DNA of 64,000 bases from Leptobrachium leishanense (GCA_009667805.1 CM019066.1:6572001-6636000), one strand, 5' to 3'. Positions 33,303-44,789 are shown, counted from the stretch's first letter. Notes: generated by a model from the sequence alone, not told the origin. A program made the numbers and translations.

Positions 33303-35520
33303 TTAGTCTGTATTTAGGTATTTTTAAAGGGACACTCTTGCCCATCCTTGCCCTTGGACAATCCTTGCCCAGAAGCACACGAGGGCCACAAAGGAACCCA
33401 TGCTCCTGCTGTGACTACATCTGGCAGCACCTTTCCTGTCCTGCTCCTGCTTTGCAGTCCAGGTTTTCCACTAGCCAAGTCTGAAGGAAGCCTTACCTGT
33501 TCTCACTCCAGCCTGTTAACCAAGGACTATTTAAGGGGGTTGCCCCCTACTTAGACTTGCCTTGGTATTGAGGTTCCGTTCATGGTACTTTCTGGAATCT
33601 GTCTCCTGTCAGTCTGTTTGTCAACTTGCTTGTGTTGTCGTGCCACTGTGTTCCTGCTAGTATTCAGCCATGCCCCCTGTTTCTACCATCGCCATGTGAC
33701 CTGTGCTGTGTATCTTCACTGTGTTTGTACCCCGCATTCTGCTTGCCATGTCTCATACCTGCAATAAACCTCCCGTATTTATCTGTAACTTGCCTGTTTG
33801 CGTTGTGTTTCTCCTACTTATTTGGACTCTCACCTCCCCACCACCACACCATGAGCCTAACCACACTGCCGTGAGCTCCCTGCTCCCTCTCTCCCCTCTG
33901 AGGGATTCAGAGGGCTGATTCAGTATCCAAATGCAGGGGTTTAGTCCTGCACAGCACCTCAGCTCAGGAAGTCCTCAGCTGAGGTTTCAGAGCTTGGGGA
34001 ACTTTGGGAACTAGTCTTTCCAATGATATCAAAGCCGTCCTGCACTGAGTGCCACTGGATTGGCTGGAGCGTCCCATCCCCTTGTCACATGACATGCTGA
34101 GCAGGAAACATGTCATATCTTGCAGAGATCAGAGGCAGACCAGCGCTGGGTTTAGGTGAGTCTACAAATGAAACTAAAGGGTTAAAATGGATAACATATA
34201 ATGTTTCATACTCCCTCCTTTTTAACCCTATATAGCATCCCTTCAATACTCTGATCTATATTTAGTATATATATTTGTGCTCTTATATGCAGAATCACAG
34301 AAAATAATTATTGTTGGTAAAAGTGACCAGATGGGTTTTTTCTCATGGAGGAATGGTAAACATTGAGAGGTAAACAACCATCGTCACTGACATAGGTGCT
34401 ATTGGGGCTGCAGCTCCAGGGCTCTGCCATTGCCTTAACGAGATTAAAGTGATGAGGAATTGACGCAAGTGGAGGTGTGTGAGAAGTATGGGGCATTGAC
34501 ACAATGGGAGATGAGAAAATGGACTACGGACACAATTGCAGGTGAGAAAAATGGGACAGAGGACCAAGGAGGTGAGAAGAATGGCCCAGGGAAACAATGT
34601 AGCGAAGAATAATGCGACAGAGACCCCAAAATCCTCAGCATTGGCCCATGAAACTTCTTGATCCAGTGCTGTCCCTTATAATGGCTCCATAATTTAAATT
34701 TGGCTTGGAAACATTGCAGGCGGCTCTGCAATGAGGTGGGGTACAATTGTTTTCTAAATACATAGACAAACATACTGATACGACACCCACAGTGTTCCAG
34801 GGTTACTATGCCATCCTCACGGCAGGCGCGCTGTTATTACGTGTTATTGTACGCATTGCACCACGCACATCTCATATATATCTATCAAATGCACGAATAC
34901 AGAAAGATTATGCTGTAACGTTCCATTGATAGACGTAACTAAGGTAACTAACAGTAACCTAATGTATTTAGTGCGTGTTACACAGTGAGGGCTCCTTCAG
35001 CTAAAAGTGCACTGTGTTCTGATTCGTCTCGTGTACTGGCCAGGGTCCAGATGTATGGTTGGCTGAAGTGCAAATCTGATCTTTTATTCTCTCACTAATG
35101 ATACGTAGGGGAAAAATCGAATTTATGGAAACCTGCTGTGATAGATCTGCTAAACTGTTCTTTCCTTAACGTATGTGACTTATCCATTAGGGAAGTGCTA
35201 TTTAATGAAAAACAATAGCGTCACCCCATGCTTCCACCTCATCGCTGAGAAGGTGCCGGGACAATATATTTTATGTAAATACATGTGCGATACTCAAAAG
35301 AATACGTCAAGTCATAACTCTCTTCTTATTTTACGTTATTAAACTGACCTGGAGCTATTCTTTCCTCTCCAAGATGATGAATTGTTTCATATGGAGAAAA
35401 AAGCCGAGGAACTATGTATCTTCTTTACATTTATAGAATTGTTCTTGACTTGTAGATGCAGATTTTTCATGGATTTATCGTTTTCTTTCTGTCTGTCAAT
35501 TCACTATGCACCGAAATATT
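33303..35520. other. Interval without a recognised gene (receptor intron)
   Basis: 33330-33900 has an LTR-like composition with 'aataaacctcccg' near 33763, but no partner or terminal repeat was found. 34440-34620 is purine-rich and repetitive. The rest looks unique. Confidence 0.4.
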
Positions 35521-35523
35521 TTT

Positions 35524-35524
<1 letters not shown>

Positions 35525-35573
<49 letters not shown>

Positions 35574-35574
35574 A
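35525..35574. repeat. AT microsatellite
   Basis: About 25 AT units with one interruption, directly adjoining the TA target of the mariner-like element. Confidence 0.95.
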
Positions 35575-36435
35575 CAGGGTGTCCATAAAGTCTCTTTACA
35601 ATTTCAAAACTTTATTACAAAAGCAAATTAAAAGACAGATAAGTGAAAATTATTACAAAATGAGACGTATATATTTAAGGGTTTTTTTTTTGCCTCATTT
35701 AATACACCTCTATATGGGCGCCATTAGTTGCACGAAGCACATCAAGACGGTACTCGCTTTCTTGCCATGTTGGCTGTAGCTTCCCCTCATCAATGGTATC
35801 AGTGATCCTCTGCTTTAGATTAGTGATGTCCAGTACCTTTGTTCCATACCCCATATCTTTAACATAACCCCATAGGAAGAAGTCGTTTTTCTTTGGCGAG
35901 ACATTAATTACTGCACATGTTTATCTTGACCTTTTGACTGAATACTTGGCACCACAACTACATGACCTTCAAGCAACCATCATTTTCCAGCAAGATGCTG
36001 CACCACCACATTGGGGACTGCGTGTTCGTGGGTTCCTAAAGGAAACATTTCCAGAGCGGTGGATTGGAAGGGGTGGCCCAATTCCCTGGCCGCGTCGTTC
36101 ACCAGATATCCCTCCCCTCCACTTCTTTCTATGGGGTTATGTTAAAGATATGGTGTATGAAACAAAGGTACGGGACATCACTAATCTAAAACCAGAGGCT
36201 CACTGATACCATTACCACCATTGATGAGGGTATGCTACAGCCAACATGGCAAGAAATCCAGTACCGTCTTGATGTGCTTTGTGCAACTAATGAAGCCCAT
36301 ATAGAGGTGTATTAAATGAGGAAAAAAAACTTAAATATATACGTCTCATTCTGTAATAATTTTCACTTATCTGTCTTTTCATTTACCTTTGTAATAAAGT
36401 TTTGGAAATTATAAAGAGACTTTATGGACACCCTG
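35575..36435. mobile_element. Mariner-like element with about 310-bp inverted ends
   Basis: Both termini read CAGGGTGTCCATAAAGTCTC inward, the left one after TA. The inverted match is far longer than a terminal repeat. 35575-35883 is the reverse complement, with few changes, of 36121-36435, and includes part of the coding region. The element is therefore two 3' ends head to head around a short unique centre. Confidence 0.88.
35934..36206 (+). pseudogene. Mariner-like transposase, C-terminal fragment
   Basis: About 90 residues contain FQQDAAPPHWGL (second catalytic aspartate) and WPRRSPDIPPLHFFLWGYVK (third catalytic region), both typical of mariner-like DDE enzymes. The N-terminal DNA-binding part and the first aspartate are absent. 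The mirrored copy on the left arm carries only the last part. Confidence 0.88.
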
Positions 36436-36636
36436 TGTATATATCGCTCCTCTCAATTTGACTTTTATGATTTTATTTTACAAATTGGTATATATAATTT
36501 ATATTCAGCTCTCATGGCTTATTTACAATTAATTAAAGTCTGTTTAATCGTAGGGATATGGAGAAGATATTAAACATGTCTGATGAGATGGCAGTGGGGT
36601 CAGAGCACAGGATAAATTCCTGCCCAGGTCACTTTA

Positions 36637-37060
36637 GGCCCATTCACACCTGGGCGTTCCTGCGCACTGTAAAACGCCCAAGCACGGAATCCCATGATTT
36701 CCTATACGGCCCGTTCACACCTGGGTGTATTACAGTGCGCCTAAGGCTGGGTTCACACCTGCGGGTTTTTTGATGGGCGTAATACACGTGTTTTTTAACG
36801 CGCGTATCGCGCAAATGTAAAAAACGCGCGGACGCGCATTGCAGCGCGTTCACAGTCAGACTGCAGCATGAACACGCTGCAATATGCCCCAAAGAAGCTC
36901 CTGTACTTCTTTGGGCATAGAATGTTTTACAGCGCGTTCCTATGCACTGTAAATCGCCCAGGTGTGAACGGGTCCCATAGGAAATCATGGGATTTCCATG
37001 TTTCGGCGTTTTACAGCACGCAGGAACGCGCTGTAAAACGCTGAGGAGTGAACGGGGCCT
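36637..37060. mobile_element. Palindromic MITE with GGCCCATTCACACCTGGGCG end, possibly nested
   Basis: The right end GTGAACGGGGCCT mirrors the left. An internal 'taaggctgggttcacacctg' near 36741 may be the end of a second related element inserted here. Confidence 0.7.
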
Positions 37061-37806
37061 AAGGGTTTTTTTGTTCGGCACACTTTGGTGAGCTGAATTC
37101 ACCAACCCTGTATTAATTCAGCATCCACCGCAGGGTCCCTGTAGTGCACCAAAATGATACGACAAATGAATTTTATAAACTGCCAAAAAAACCACCAACC
37201 GCATCCGATAAACCGAAAAAAGTCACCAGCTGCCAAACAGCGGTAAAAAAAAAAACCCTGTCATTTTTCAAAGGTGTGTAAAACAAAATGAATGCATGCA
37301 AATAATATATAAGATCCTATGAATAACAATAAAAATTTCTGTTACAGAATAACATTTTTAAAAAAAAGCATTTAAAAAAAAAAAAAAAAAATCGGAATAA
37401 AAAATTTCACCTACAAAAATCCAGAAAGTGCCTAAAAAATAAATTAATAAAAGACTTATTGCAGCAAATGAAAAGCATAAACGATTGAAATTAAAAAAAA
37501 TTGTAAAAACAGGAATTTTTTGGTTTTCCATAGAAACCTATGGGATTCACCTGTTTAAATCTGTCAATCGAAACCACTTAAAATCTGAGCTTTTCGCCAC
37601 CTTTTCGGTGCTGTTCGGCATTCTCTGAACAGTTTAACCGTTACTTCTCTATGGGGGATTTCAGTGCCGCCGAATTGCCGTATTTCACTAATATTTGACG
37701 AACTGACAGCTTTTTGAATAGCTGAATGGAAACAAAATTGCACCGTACGGGAAAATTCACTGTTCGGTGCAATTCGGTGGCAAGTTCGGCTCTCTCTGAA
37801 TAGCCC
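37061..37806. mobile_element. Family F repeat, left-truncated
   Basis: The right end 'ggctctctctgaatagccccttt' is present. The left end is lost at the MITE border. Internal landmarks 'tctgttacagaataac' and 'cctatgggattcacctgt' are in reverse order relative to the copy at 10088. Confidence 0.72.
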
Positions 37807-37811
37807 CTTTA

Positions 37812-38349
37812 GCCATATGGTCTTATAGTGAAAAACAGAGAGGTTTGTGAGGGTCCTGAGGACGAGCAATGGCACTAGCGGTCTGCTCTACAGTGGGGCC
37901 CGCTCAGGTCTCACAAGGTTTCAGCTCGATTGTGCCATTACAGGGACAACCGCTCCATATGCAAATCAGCCGCTATCACCCAGAAAGGGAGGCCAGTACT
38001 GAAATGCCAAGGACGTCATCCCTGCACGAGAGGTGCAGCAACCCCCGACGATCGTTTTGGCCTTTTTAGGCCTCGTCAGGAGGGTATAGCTGACACCCCT
38101 CTAGGCGCATCAAGCAGGGGACCACGTCTGAATTAGTTGTCAGGGATGACGTCCTTGGCAGTCAGTACTGACCGCCCTTTCCGGGTGATGACGTCAGATT
38201 TGCATATGGAGCAGCTGTCCCTGTAATGGCACAATTGAGCTAAAACCTTGTGAGACCTGAGCGGGCCCCACCGTGAAGCAGACCACTATTGACGTTGCTC
38301 ATCCTCAGGATCCTCACAAACCTCTCTTTTTCTCGCCATATGGTCTTAT
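37812..38349 (-). mobile_element. Foldback element with hammerhead-like loop and 15-bp flanking repeat
   Basis: The identical sequence GCCATATGGTCTTAT stands at 37812-37826 and 38335-38349. Between them the arms 37835-38024 and 38141-38328 are inverted repeats with scattered differences. The 116-nt loop holds the hammerhead-like motif at 38041-38085. A long direct repeat at both sides fits target-primed reverse transcription rather than cut-and-paste transposition. No protein is encoded. Confidence 0.8.
38041..38085 (-). ncRNA. Hammerhead-ribozyme-like motif in a foldback loop
   Basis: Minus-strand order: ACCCTC (stem I, pairs with GGGGGT with one G-U), CTGACGA (exact CUGANGA core), GGCC-TAAAAA-GGCC (stem II, perfect), AAAA where GAAA is expected, palindrome CGATCG (stem III inside ACGATCGT), GTC cleavage triplet, GGGGGT. 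All conserved core positions fit except G12, which is A. The very short palindromic stem III is like hammerheads that work as dimers. Confidence 0.68.
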
Positions 38350-38929
38350 GAAGCAATCATAGATATATTGTTTAATAACAACTCGGCATCTGAATGCAGT
38401 GTATGAAATATATTAAACAGATGTATTTCCTTTATATTATTCTGTTCGGAACATATAGTGAGTGACCTGACTAATGTCACCCTATGGAAAGGATGAATGG
38501 TATGATTATTCTTCAACAGGGTAACTGTGAATAACGATAATGACCCGTGCGATGTCCGCAGAGCCGCCATAATCATTGTAATGTAATGGAATAGCAATAG
38601 AAAGCAGAAATTACTGTTATTAAACGGTGTCTAATAATACCCCCGTTTTCCCACTCGAACGCACGGAATAAAGTGCACCATTCTTCAAAGGGAATTTATT
38701 TGAAACATGTTGTTACAGCTTCAGATTGCTGCTTTGTTATCTGGAAACTGTCAAGGTGTGAGAAATGTCTTCGCAGGCAGAGACGTAACTACTTCTTACT
38801 GGCCCCGGGGCAAAGGCTGTGCCCTCTCGCCCATACCCACCCATGTGTTTACAGTCAGCATTAAAGGGACGCTGCCGCTAACATAAGCTAGAAATAGATT
38901 AATCGTGCATTACAAACAAAAGGGGTTAT

Positions 38930-39054
38930 TCAGAAAGCACTGAAGTTTCAGTGACATTTAGCGCGCTTCGGGGATTCCATTTCGCCAACCCTGCTGTGAA
39001 TTCGCTCTTCTGAGCGCTGAACTGCGGAAAGAAAACTGAGCTCTACAGTTCTTC
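38930..39054. mobile_element. Family F fragment, left end
   Basis: It starts GGGGTTATTCAGAAAGCAC and is cut off by the Harbinger MITE at 39058. Confidence 0.65.
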
Positions 39055-39057
39055 TAA

Positions 39058-39908
39058 GTCAGACGAACGCATTCTGTGCGGACTGTGCGTGCGTGCACAA
39101 CGGACGTACTTTCTGACCGACGACAAGGTAGTGGCCACACGGTCCGTTTTTGTGACTGAGGTTTTTTTGACGGATGTAGAAGGGAAAATAAATTTATATG
39201 AAAAACATTCTGTCCATCAAAAATGCTGGACGTATAAATGCAGTCGCCTGACTACGTTCCTTCACTCACACACAAAGCTATGCGGACGTTGCAGACGTGG
39301 CGCACTCCGCACGTCCGTTCTAGCGGTTTTACGTTCTTGCCTAACTTGCGTCCGTTTGCCGCGTCCGTTATGGGTCCGCAGTTCTGTGCGGACGTACTTT
39401 GTATGTGGTCTCTATTGATCATAATTGTATGCTCCCACGGACGTTTATGCTCGGGTCAGACTAACGCATTTTTCGCGTCTTCTGTCAAAAAGTGCGTCCG
39501 GACGCATGGACGCACTTTTTGACGGAAGACGCGACAGTGGTCACATGGTGCGCATTTTTGTGCCTGATTTTTGACGGAGCTATAAAAACAAATGGACGTG
39601 ATGTTGGCTGGACATGTGCAGCGTCTGACGTCTCCTAATCACGCACACACGCCGCTATGCCGACGCAGCGCACTCTGTGCGTCAGTACTAGCAGTTCGAC
39701 GTTCTTGCAAAAATACGTTTATTTGCTGCTTGTGTTGTGCGGCCGCACAAAACCGTACTTTGTATATTGGCCGTCATTGGACGTCATTTGATGCTACCAC
39801 GGCAGTAATAAAGTGCGGCTAAACGCACGTTCACACTGCGTTCGTCTGACCCCAGCCTAAAATGTACGGCAACACGGACATGAACACTGCGCTCGTCTGA
39901 CCCAAGCC
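39058..39908. mobile_element. Harbinger-type MITE, family A, split by another family A copy
   Basis: The left part begins GTCAGACGAACGC (39058) and the right part ends CGCTCGTCTGACCCAAGCC (39908). The inner copy at 39448-39857 interrupts it in a TTA/TAA context. Confidence 0.82.
39448..39857. mobile_element. Harbinger-type MITE, family A, nested copy
   Basis: TTA stands on the left and TAA on the right. The ends are 'gctcgggtcagactaacgc' and 'gcgttcgtctgaccccagcc'. A near-palindrome 'aaaaagtgcgtccg'/'gacgcactttttg' follows the left end. Confidence 0.82.
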
Positions 39909-39911
39909 TAA

Positions 39912-40485
39912 GGCTAATGTCAGATGAATGCAGTCTGAGCGCACTCTGCGCGCGTGCATAACGGAAGTACGTACTGACGGAAGATACTGTAGACACCACA
40001 CGGTCCTTTTTTTTGACGAACGTAGAAAAAAGGAAATATGGGAATCAAAATTAATTGAAATTAAATGGCAGGTACAGTCAGCCAGACCAAAAAACTTCTG
40101 AGCGTCCATCAGGTCCTTTTTTTTGACGAACGTAGAAAAAAGGAAATATGGGAATCAAAATTAATTGAAATTAAATGGCAGGTACAGTCAGCCAGACCAA
40201 AAAACTTCTGAGCGTCAACGTGATGGACGTCGCAAATACGCTGCGTCTGATGTCACGTCATCACGCACACAGGCAGCTACGCGGACGCTGTGCACTCTGG
40301 GCGTCCGTCGTAGCGCTTTTACGTCGAGGCCTAAATGGCGTCCGTTGCCACCTGCGTGGTGCGTGTGCACTTCGGTGCGCACGTACTGCATGTGTTGGTC
40401 TCTAGTGATCACAAATCAATGCTACGTCAGACGTTAAACTGTGCGGCGACACGGACGTGATGACTGCGTTCATCTGACGCTAGCC
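39912..40485. mobile_element. Harbinger-type MITE, family A, with internal duplication
   Basis: The ends are GGCTAATGTCAGATGAATGC and GTTCATCTGACGCTAGCC, next to TAA on both sides. It directly abuts the split copy. Confidence 0.82.
40002..40217. repeat. Perfect tandem duplication, 110-bp period
   Basis: The sequence from 'ggtccttttttttgacgaac' at 40002 recurs identically at 40112, including the A/T runs, up to about 40217. Confidence 0.95.
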
Positions 40486-40492
40486 TAATAGC

Positions 40493-41174
40493 AGGGTTAC
40501 TCAGAGAACATTTCGGTGCTCTCCCGTACGCCGAGTTTAATTCCCAGACCCTGCGGTGAATTCTGCATTCAAAATGTGGCATATCGACTCACCGAACGCA
40601 TCCTAAAACCGCGGAATCGAAAAATCACTTAATGCATCCAAAAAAGAGGCAACTGCATCCGCCGATACGCCGAACAGATCGTCGAATCGATCCATAAATA
40701 GCCAACAACCTGCCAAATAGGGGTAAAAAAAACACTGCAACTTTTAAAAGGAGTTTAAAAAAAAATTCTGTCTGGTAATAATATATATAAGGTCCTATGA
40801 ATAATATAATAAAAAGGACTGTTACAGAAGTTAAAAAAAAGGGGGGGGGGATAGCGGAAAAAATTATTTCGACGAAAAATGCCTAAAAAATAAAGAGTTA
40901 AATCAATATTTAAGAAAAACGGGGAACCACCAAACGACAGGGCATTTCACTGACATTTCTCTGCTGTTCGGTGTCTCTGAATAGGTTAACCATTGCTTCT
41001 CTATGGGGGATTTCACTGCCACCGAAAATCAACGTATTTCACTGGAAATTCGCCAATATTTGGCGAATTACCAGCTTTTTGAATAGCCGATTGGCCACGA
41101 AATTGCACCGTACAGGGAAATTCACTGTACGGTGAAATTCGGTGGCAAGTTTGTTGGTTTCTGAATACCCCTTA
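40493..41174. mobile_element. Family F repeat, copy
   Basis: The ends are 'cagggttactcagagaac' and 'ggtttctgaatacccctt'. It includes the G10 tract near 40841 and the 'gtcctatgaataata' block. Confidence 0.72.
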
Positions 41175-41182
41175 AAACTACC

Positions 41183-41322
41183 TTAGATTGTAAGCTCTTG
41201 GGCAGGGTCCTCTCTCCTTCTGTTCTGTGTGTTTAACTTGTTTGTGTATTTGCTCTGTCTCAGCCATTGTACCGCACTACGGAACTTGATGGCGCTTTAT
41301 ATATATTTGTAACTGTATAAAA
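41183..41322 (+). mobile_element. CR1/L2-like LINE 3' end (untranslated part only)
   Basis: 'ttagattgtaagctcttggg' to 'ggcgctttatatatatttgt' is the plus-strand version of the terminal part of the LINE at 14475-15205. Confidence 0.75.
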
Positions 41323-41639
41323 TACATGCTGCTGTTTTGTTTTCTTGGTTTGAAGTAATTACATGTAAAAAGGAAAAACAAAGTTAGGTTTTCGTCTCTC
41401 GTTTCTATTTTGTGGATTTGTTTTCCCGATGATGCAACGTTTACCAAAATCGTAGCACAAGTCTCACTTTACAGCTGTGGTATAGGATAAAACAGCAGTG
41501 AAGTGGCAATGGGGTGGAGGGGAGTAATTAGGAAAGGGTGTAGGGGGTCTATTGTGTGGAGTAGGCTACCCAAAATAAAAGATGGCAGCTGAACGAGAAC
41601 TGCTTAACAGATTTCTAATCTACACTTGCTGATGTTCTT

Positions 41640-41755
41640 AACTAAACGAACAAGTGAAAAACAAAGCACATGTAAGATATCAGCAACATAAAATAAACAT
41701 AATAAGGACATTTCATTTTTTTGTAGCAGTGTCCCTTTAAATCACTAGTCCCCAT
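41640..41755. repeat. Uninterrupted copy of the sequence flanking family G copy 2
   Basis: 'aaaaacaaagcacatg', 'gatatcagcaacataaaata' and 'gtagcagtgtccctttaa' match 28496-28555 joined to 29290-29316 and show the site without the insertion. Confidence 0.8.
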
Positions 41756-41766
41756 TTAGCAGCCAT

Positions 41767-42077
41767 TAGGGATGTGCAATTCATTTAGTTTCGTTTTCGT
41801 TACGTTTTTAAATAATTTCATTTTCGGGATTTCGTAACGTATTTCGTTTCGTTTCGGATTGATTTGAAATTTCGAATCGATTTCAAATTCGATAGTTGAT
41901 ATCAATTATTCAAAATTTTCTTTTATGATGATGACACAGTGTAAAACGAAATAAATTTGTTACATACCGTTTTGAATTCGTATCGTATCGATTCGTTATT
42001 TGGAAGTACTTCCGAAATACGATTTATCAAATTTTGTTCTAAATTCCGAAGTTTTCCGAAACGAATGCACATCTCTA
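41767..42077. mobile_element. Short hAT element, 311 bp
   Basis: The ends TAGGGATGTGCA and TGCACATCTCTA are inverted. GCAGCCAT is duplicated at 41759-41766 and 42078-42085. The terminal 'tcgtttcgttt' motifs relate it to the element at 11017. Confidence 0.93.
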
Positions 42078-42334
42078 GCAGCCATGACTCCCAAATAACT
42101 AGCCCCAAATAACGTCCAGTCGCCTTCGTGACCACCTGTTCTGCTTTTTACACCTTCCCCCTTTGACCCCCTATTCCTCCTTTTAACCCCTGTTCCTACA
42201 GTTTTCTCTTTAACCCCCGGACACCACTATAACCCCCTTTTCCTCCATTAACACACTGTTTCCACTTTAACACCATTTAACTCCTAATGCTCTACATAAA
42301 ATTGATTAGCAGAAATAAATTAAAGTACACATAC

Positions 42335-42425
42335 TCAGACCACTTATCGTCAGGTACATAGCAGAACATCAGTCTTCTGGCATGATAGGGCAACCAGCAC
42401 ACAACGTATGCGATCACAATGGCTC
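42335..42425 (-). CDS. ntsr2: Neurotensin receptor (NTSR2-like), transmembrane helix 6 exon
   Basis: This 91-bp exon encodes helix 6 and the start of extracellular loop 3, with the motifs [14 protein letters not shown] and RRLMFCY. The acceptor 'aactcccgtgcag' precedes 42425, and the exon's first two bases finish an Arg codon. The donor GTATGT follows 42335. The exon ends two bases into a Glu codon, which the exon at 32840 completes, so the two are consecutive. The intron between them is 9,494 bp and holds Harbinger, mariner, family F and foldback insertions. The preceding exons, encoding helices 1-5, were not found up to 64000. Confidence 0.92.
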
Positions 42426-42841
42426 CTGCACGGGAGTTAAAAGCATTTTTAGTAAAAAGAAGAGGAATTGAAAACTTATCTTTTTGTGAGTTCACAAGGT
42501 TTAAAAACCTCTGAATGTGAGATCAAGACATGAAAAATGTCCACCCTCTGCAGTGGAGGACTAGCAAGGATGCAACGGGGGGGGGGGGGGTGTAGTATCC
42601 TATGGAAAGGGCTCCACCTTGTGGTCGCATCCGGAAAGGACATGATAAAAATGTCAGAGAATTTAAAAAAAGACGCTCCAATTCTGAAACCACCAGGACT
42701 GGCTTCCTTTCCATAATAAACCAAAAAGTGACCAGACAGCCCTGACCTGTGGAGGATAAAAAAAATAACAACGAAAACACAATTAAGACAATGGTGTTAT
42801 CCAGAACTGCTGTAAACATAGCAACTCCATAGGCTCTAATG

Positions 42842-43020
42842 AAATGTTTCCCAAACCTGTCCTCAGGACCCTCTTACAGGCCAGGTTTTAAGGATCACCT
42901 TCGGGAAATGCAGGCTGAATCCTGCAATCACTGAACAGCAAATCATATCCCCTGTGCTGTGCTTCAGATCTGCAAACCTGGCCTGTTAGCGGGACCTGAG
43001 GACAGGTTTGGGAAACACTG
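42842..43020. mobile_element. hAT-type MITE, CAGTGTTTCCC family, intact copy
   Basis: The ends TGTTTCCCAAACCTGTCCTC and GAGGACAGGTTTGGGAAACA are inverted repeats. The 8-bp flanks CTCTAATG and CTCCAATG differ by one base. Confidence 0.82.
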
Positions 43021-43021
43021 C

Positions 43022-43369
43022 TCCAATGGCTCAGGGACGTTCACGACAGCTCTGGTTACGTTTACACCAGAGTAGGAATAAGACAGCTAACTTTTTTATT
43101 ACTTTTATTTTCTTCCTGTGCTTCATAATCAATGGCTTAACATTCTATTTTCACCGCATTACATGGATTAAATCAATACATTCACAATCAGGTGACACGT
43201 CATATAGTTTTGATATTTTTCCCTATGCACCCGACAACCGGTTAGACCACAATTTCTACCCGTAACGGGAATAACCATAAAACATAACTTTTATTTAGAC
43301 TCCGTTCTTTATAAAAGCATAAAATATCAGACCATGATCCAAACACAAACATAACACAACACATACAGG
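43022..43369. other. Interval without a recognised gene
   Basis: I looked here on the minus strand for the missing helix-5 exon of the receptor and did not find it. No repeat is recognised. Confidence 0.35.
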
Positions 43370-44271
43370 GTTATTCAAAGAGATCCGAATGGCTCCCGAA
43401 AGGGAACCGAACTCTGAAATTCAGCATACGATTACCTTTCTCGGCCATTCGGCTATCCAGAGAGCAGGCAATTCGCCAAATCCTGGCAAATTGACTGCAC
43501 ATACGGTGCCTGTTCGAGGGCAGTGAATCCCCATAGAGAAGCAATGCTTCGTCTATTCAGAGAACAAAAACCAGCAGTGAAAAGTTGCTGAAATGCCCTG
43601 CTGTTCGGTGGTTTCATGCGGCAGATTTATTCAGGCGAATCCCATAGGCTTCAATGTTAAAAATATTCCCGTTTTAATGCAATATCTAATAAACCATTGA
43701 CTATAATATTCTGCAGTAAAAAGTCTCTTTATGTATAGATTTTTCAGGATATTTTAAGCATTATTCGGGGTTTTTTTAAATAAAAATTCAGATTTTTTTA
43801 AATTTTTTTATTTTTAACTTATTTTTTCTGTAACAGGCCTTTTTATTATCATTCATTGAATCTTATATGTAAATTTCAGACATTTTCGCTCAGTAGTTTC
43901 TTTGCAAACAGCGTTTCACTTTTCAAACATTCAAGCGAACTGTTTTTTTAATTTATTCACTCCATTCGTCTGCGGTGTCGGCTTTTTCCGGCGGCTGCTC
44001 TGCGCTCTGATCGGCTCCTGCTCGGGTTTCTCTGGCGTGTTCAGCGGGGTTAATCCAGATGTTTTTTTGGGTTTTCAGCGTGCATTTGCCGGGTTTTGTG
44101 GTTAGTTTTCGGCGGGTTTGCGGCGACCTTTCCCTGCAATTCGGGGGCCCTGTGGTGCTTGCTGAATACACCGCAGGGTCGCCGAAATGGGATCGCCAAA
44201 TCGAACCGAATTGAAGAGAACGAAAAGTCACTGAACGTGCGGTGACTTTTCGATTCTCTTTGAATTACCCC
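43370..44271. mobile_element. Family F repeat, longest copy
   Basis: The ends are 'cagggttattcaaagagat' and 'ctctttgaattaccccg'. The interior has 'ttctgtaacaggcctttt' and a C/G-rich right half near 43960-44200. Confidence 0.75.
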
Positions 44272-44359
44272 GATAATAACTCCTTCACGACAGGTGTGGG
44301 TTAACGAGGGTGAGGCGTACAGCTGCGCCTCGCCGCCAGGTGCTGCTGCGGGCCTCTAA

Positions 44360-44786
44360 GGCTAGGGTCAAACGAAAGCATTTTTACACGCAAACGTAAA
44401 AAAGTGCGTCCGAACGAATTGACGTATTTTTTCACGGAGTGCGCGAAAACGGTCATACGATGCGCATTTTTCGTGCGTGATTTTTTCAGATCGTCAATAA
44501 AACTCTTTTTGCGTCTGGACGTTATGTAGGCTGGACATTAGCAGTGTCTGACGTCTCCTAATCACGCACACACGCCACTATGCCGCAGCTGCGCACTCTG
44601 TACGTCCGTACTAGCGGTTCGGCGTTCTCGAAAAAATGCATTCGTTTTCCACTTGCGTTGCGCGGCCGGACTTTCGTGCGACCGTACATCGTATATTGGC
44701 CGTCATTGCCCGTCATCTGCTGCTAGTGCGGCCGTAATTATGTGCGCCAGAACGCACGTTAAAAGTGCGCTGGTCTGACCCCAGCC
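44360..44786. mobile_element. Harbinger-type MITE, family A
   Basis: The ends are GGCTAGGGTCAAACGAAAGC and GGTCTGACCCCAGCC, between TAA and TAA. Confidence 0.85.
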
Positions 44787-44789
44787 TAA

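Noticed and set aside
33330..33900. Solo LTR
   Set aside because: Composition and a polyadenylation-like AATAAA are suggestive, but no TG...CA borders or duplication were found.
42523..42819. 98-residue hydrophobic minus-strand frame near the receptor exon
   Set aside because: It has no receptor helix motif and contains a poly-C run; it is not the missing exon.
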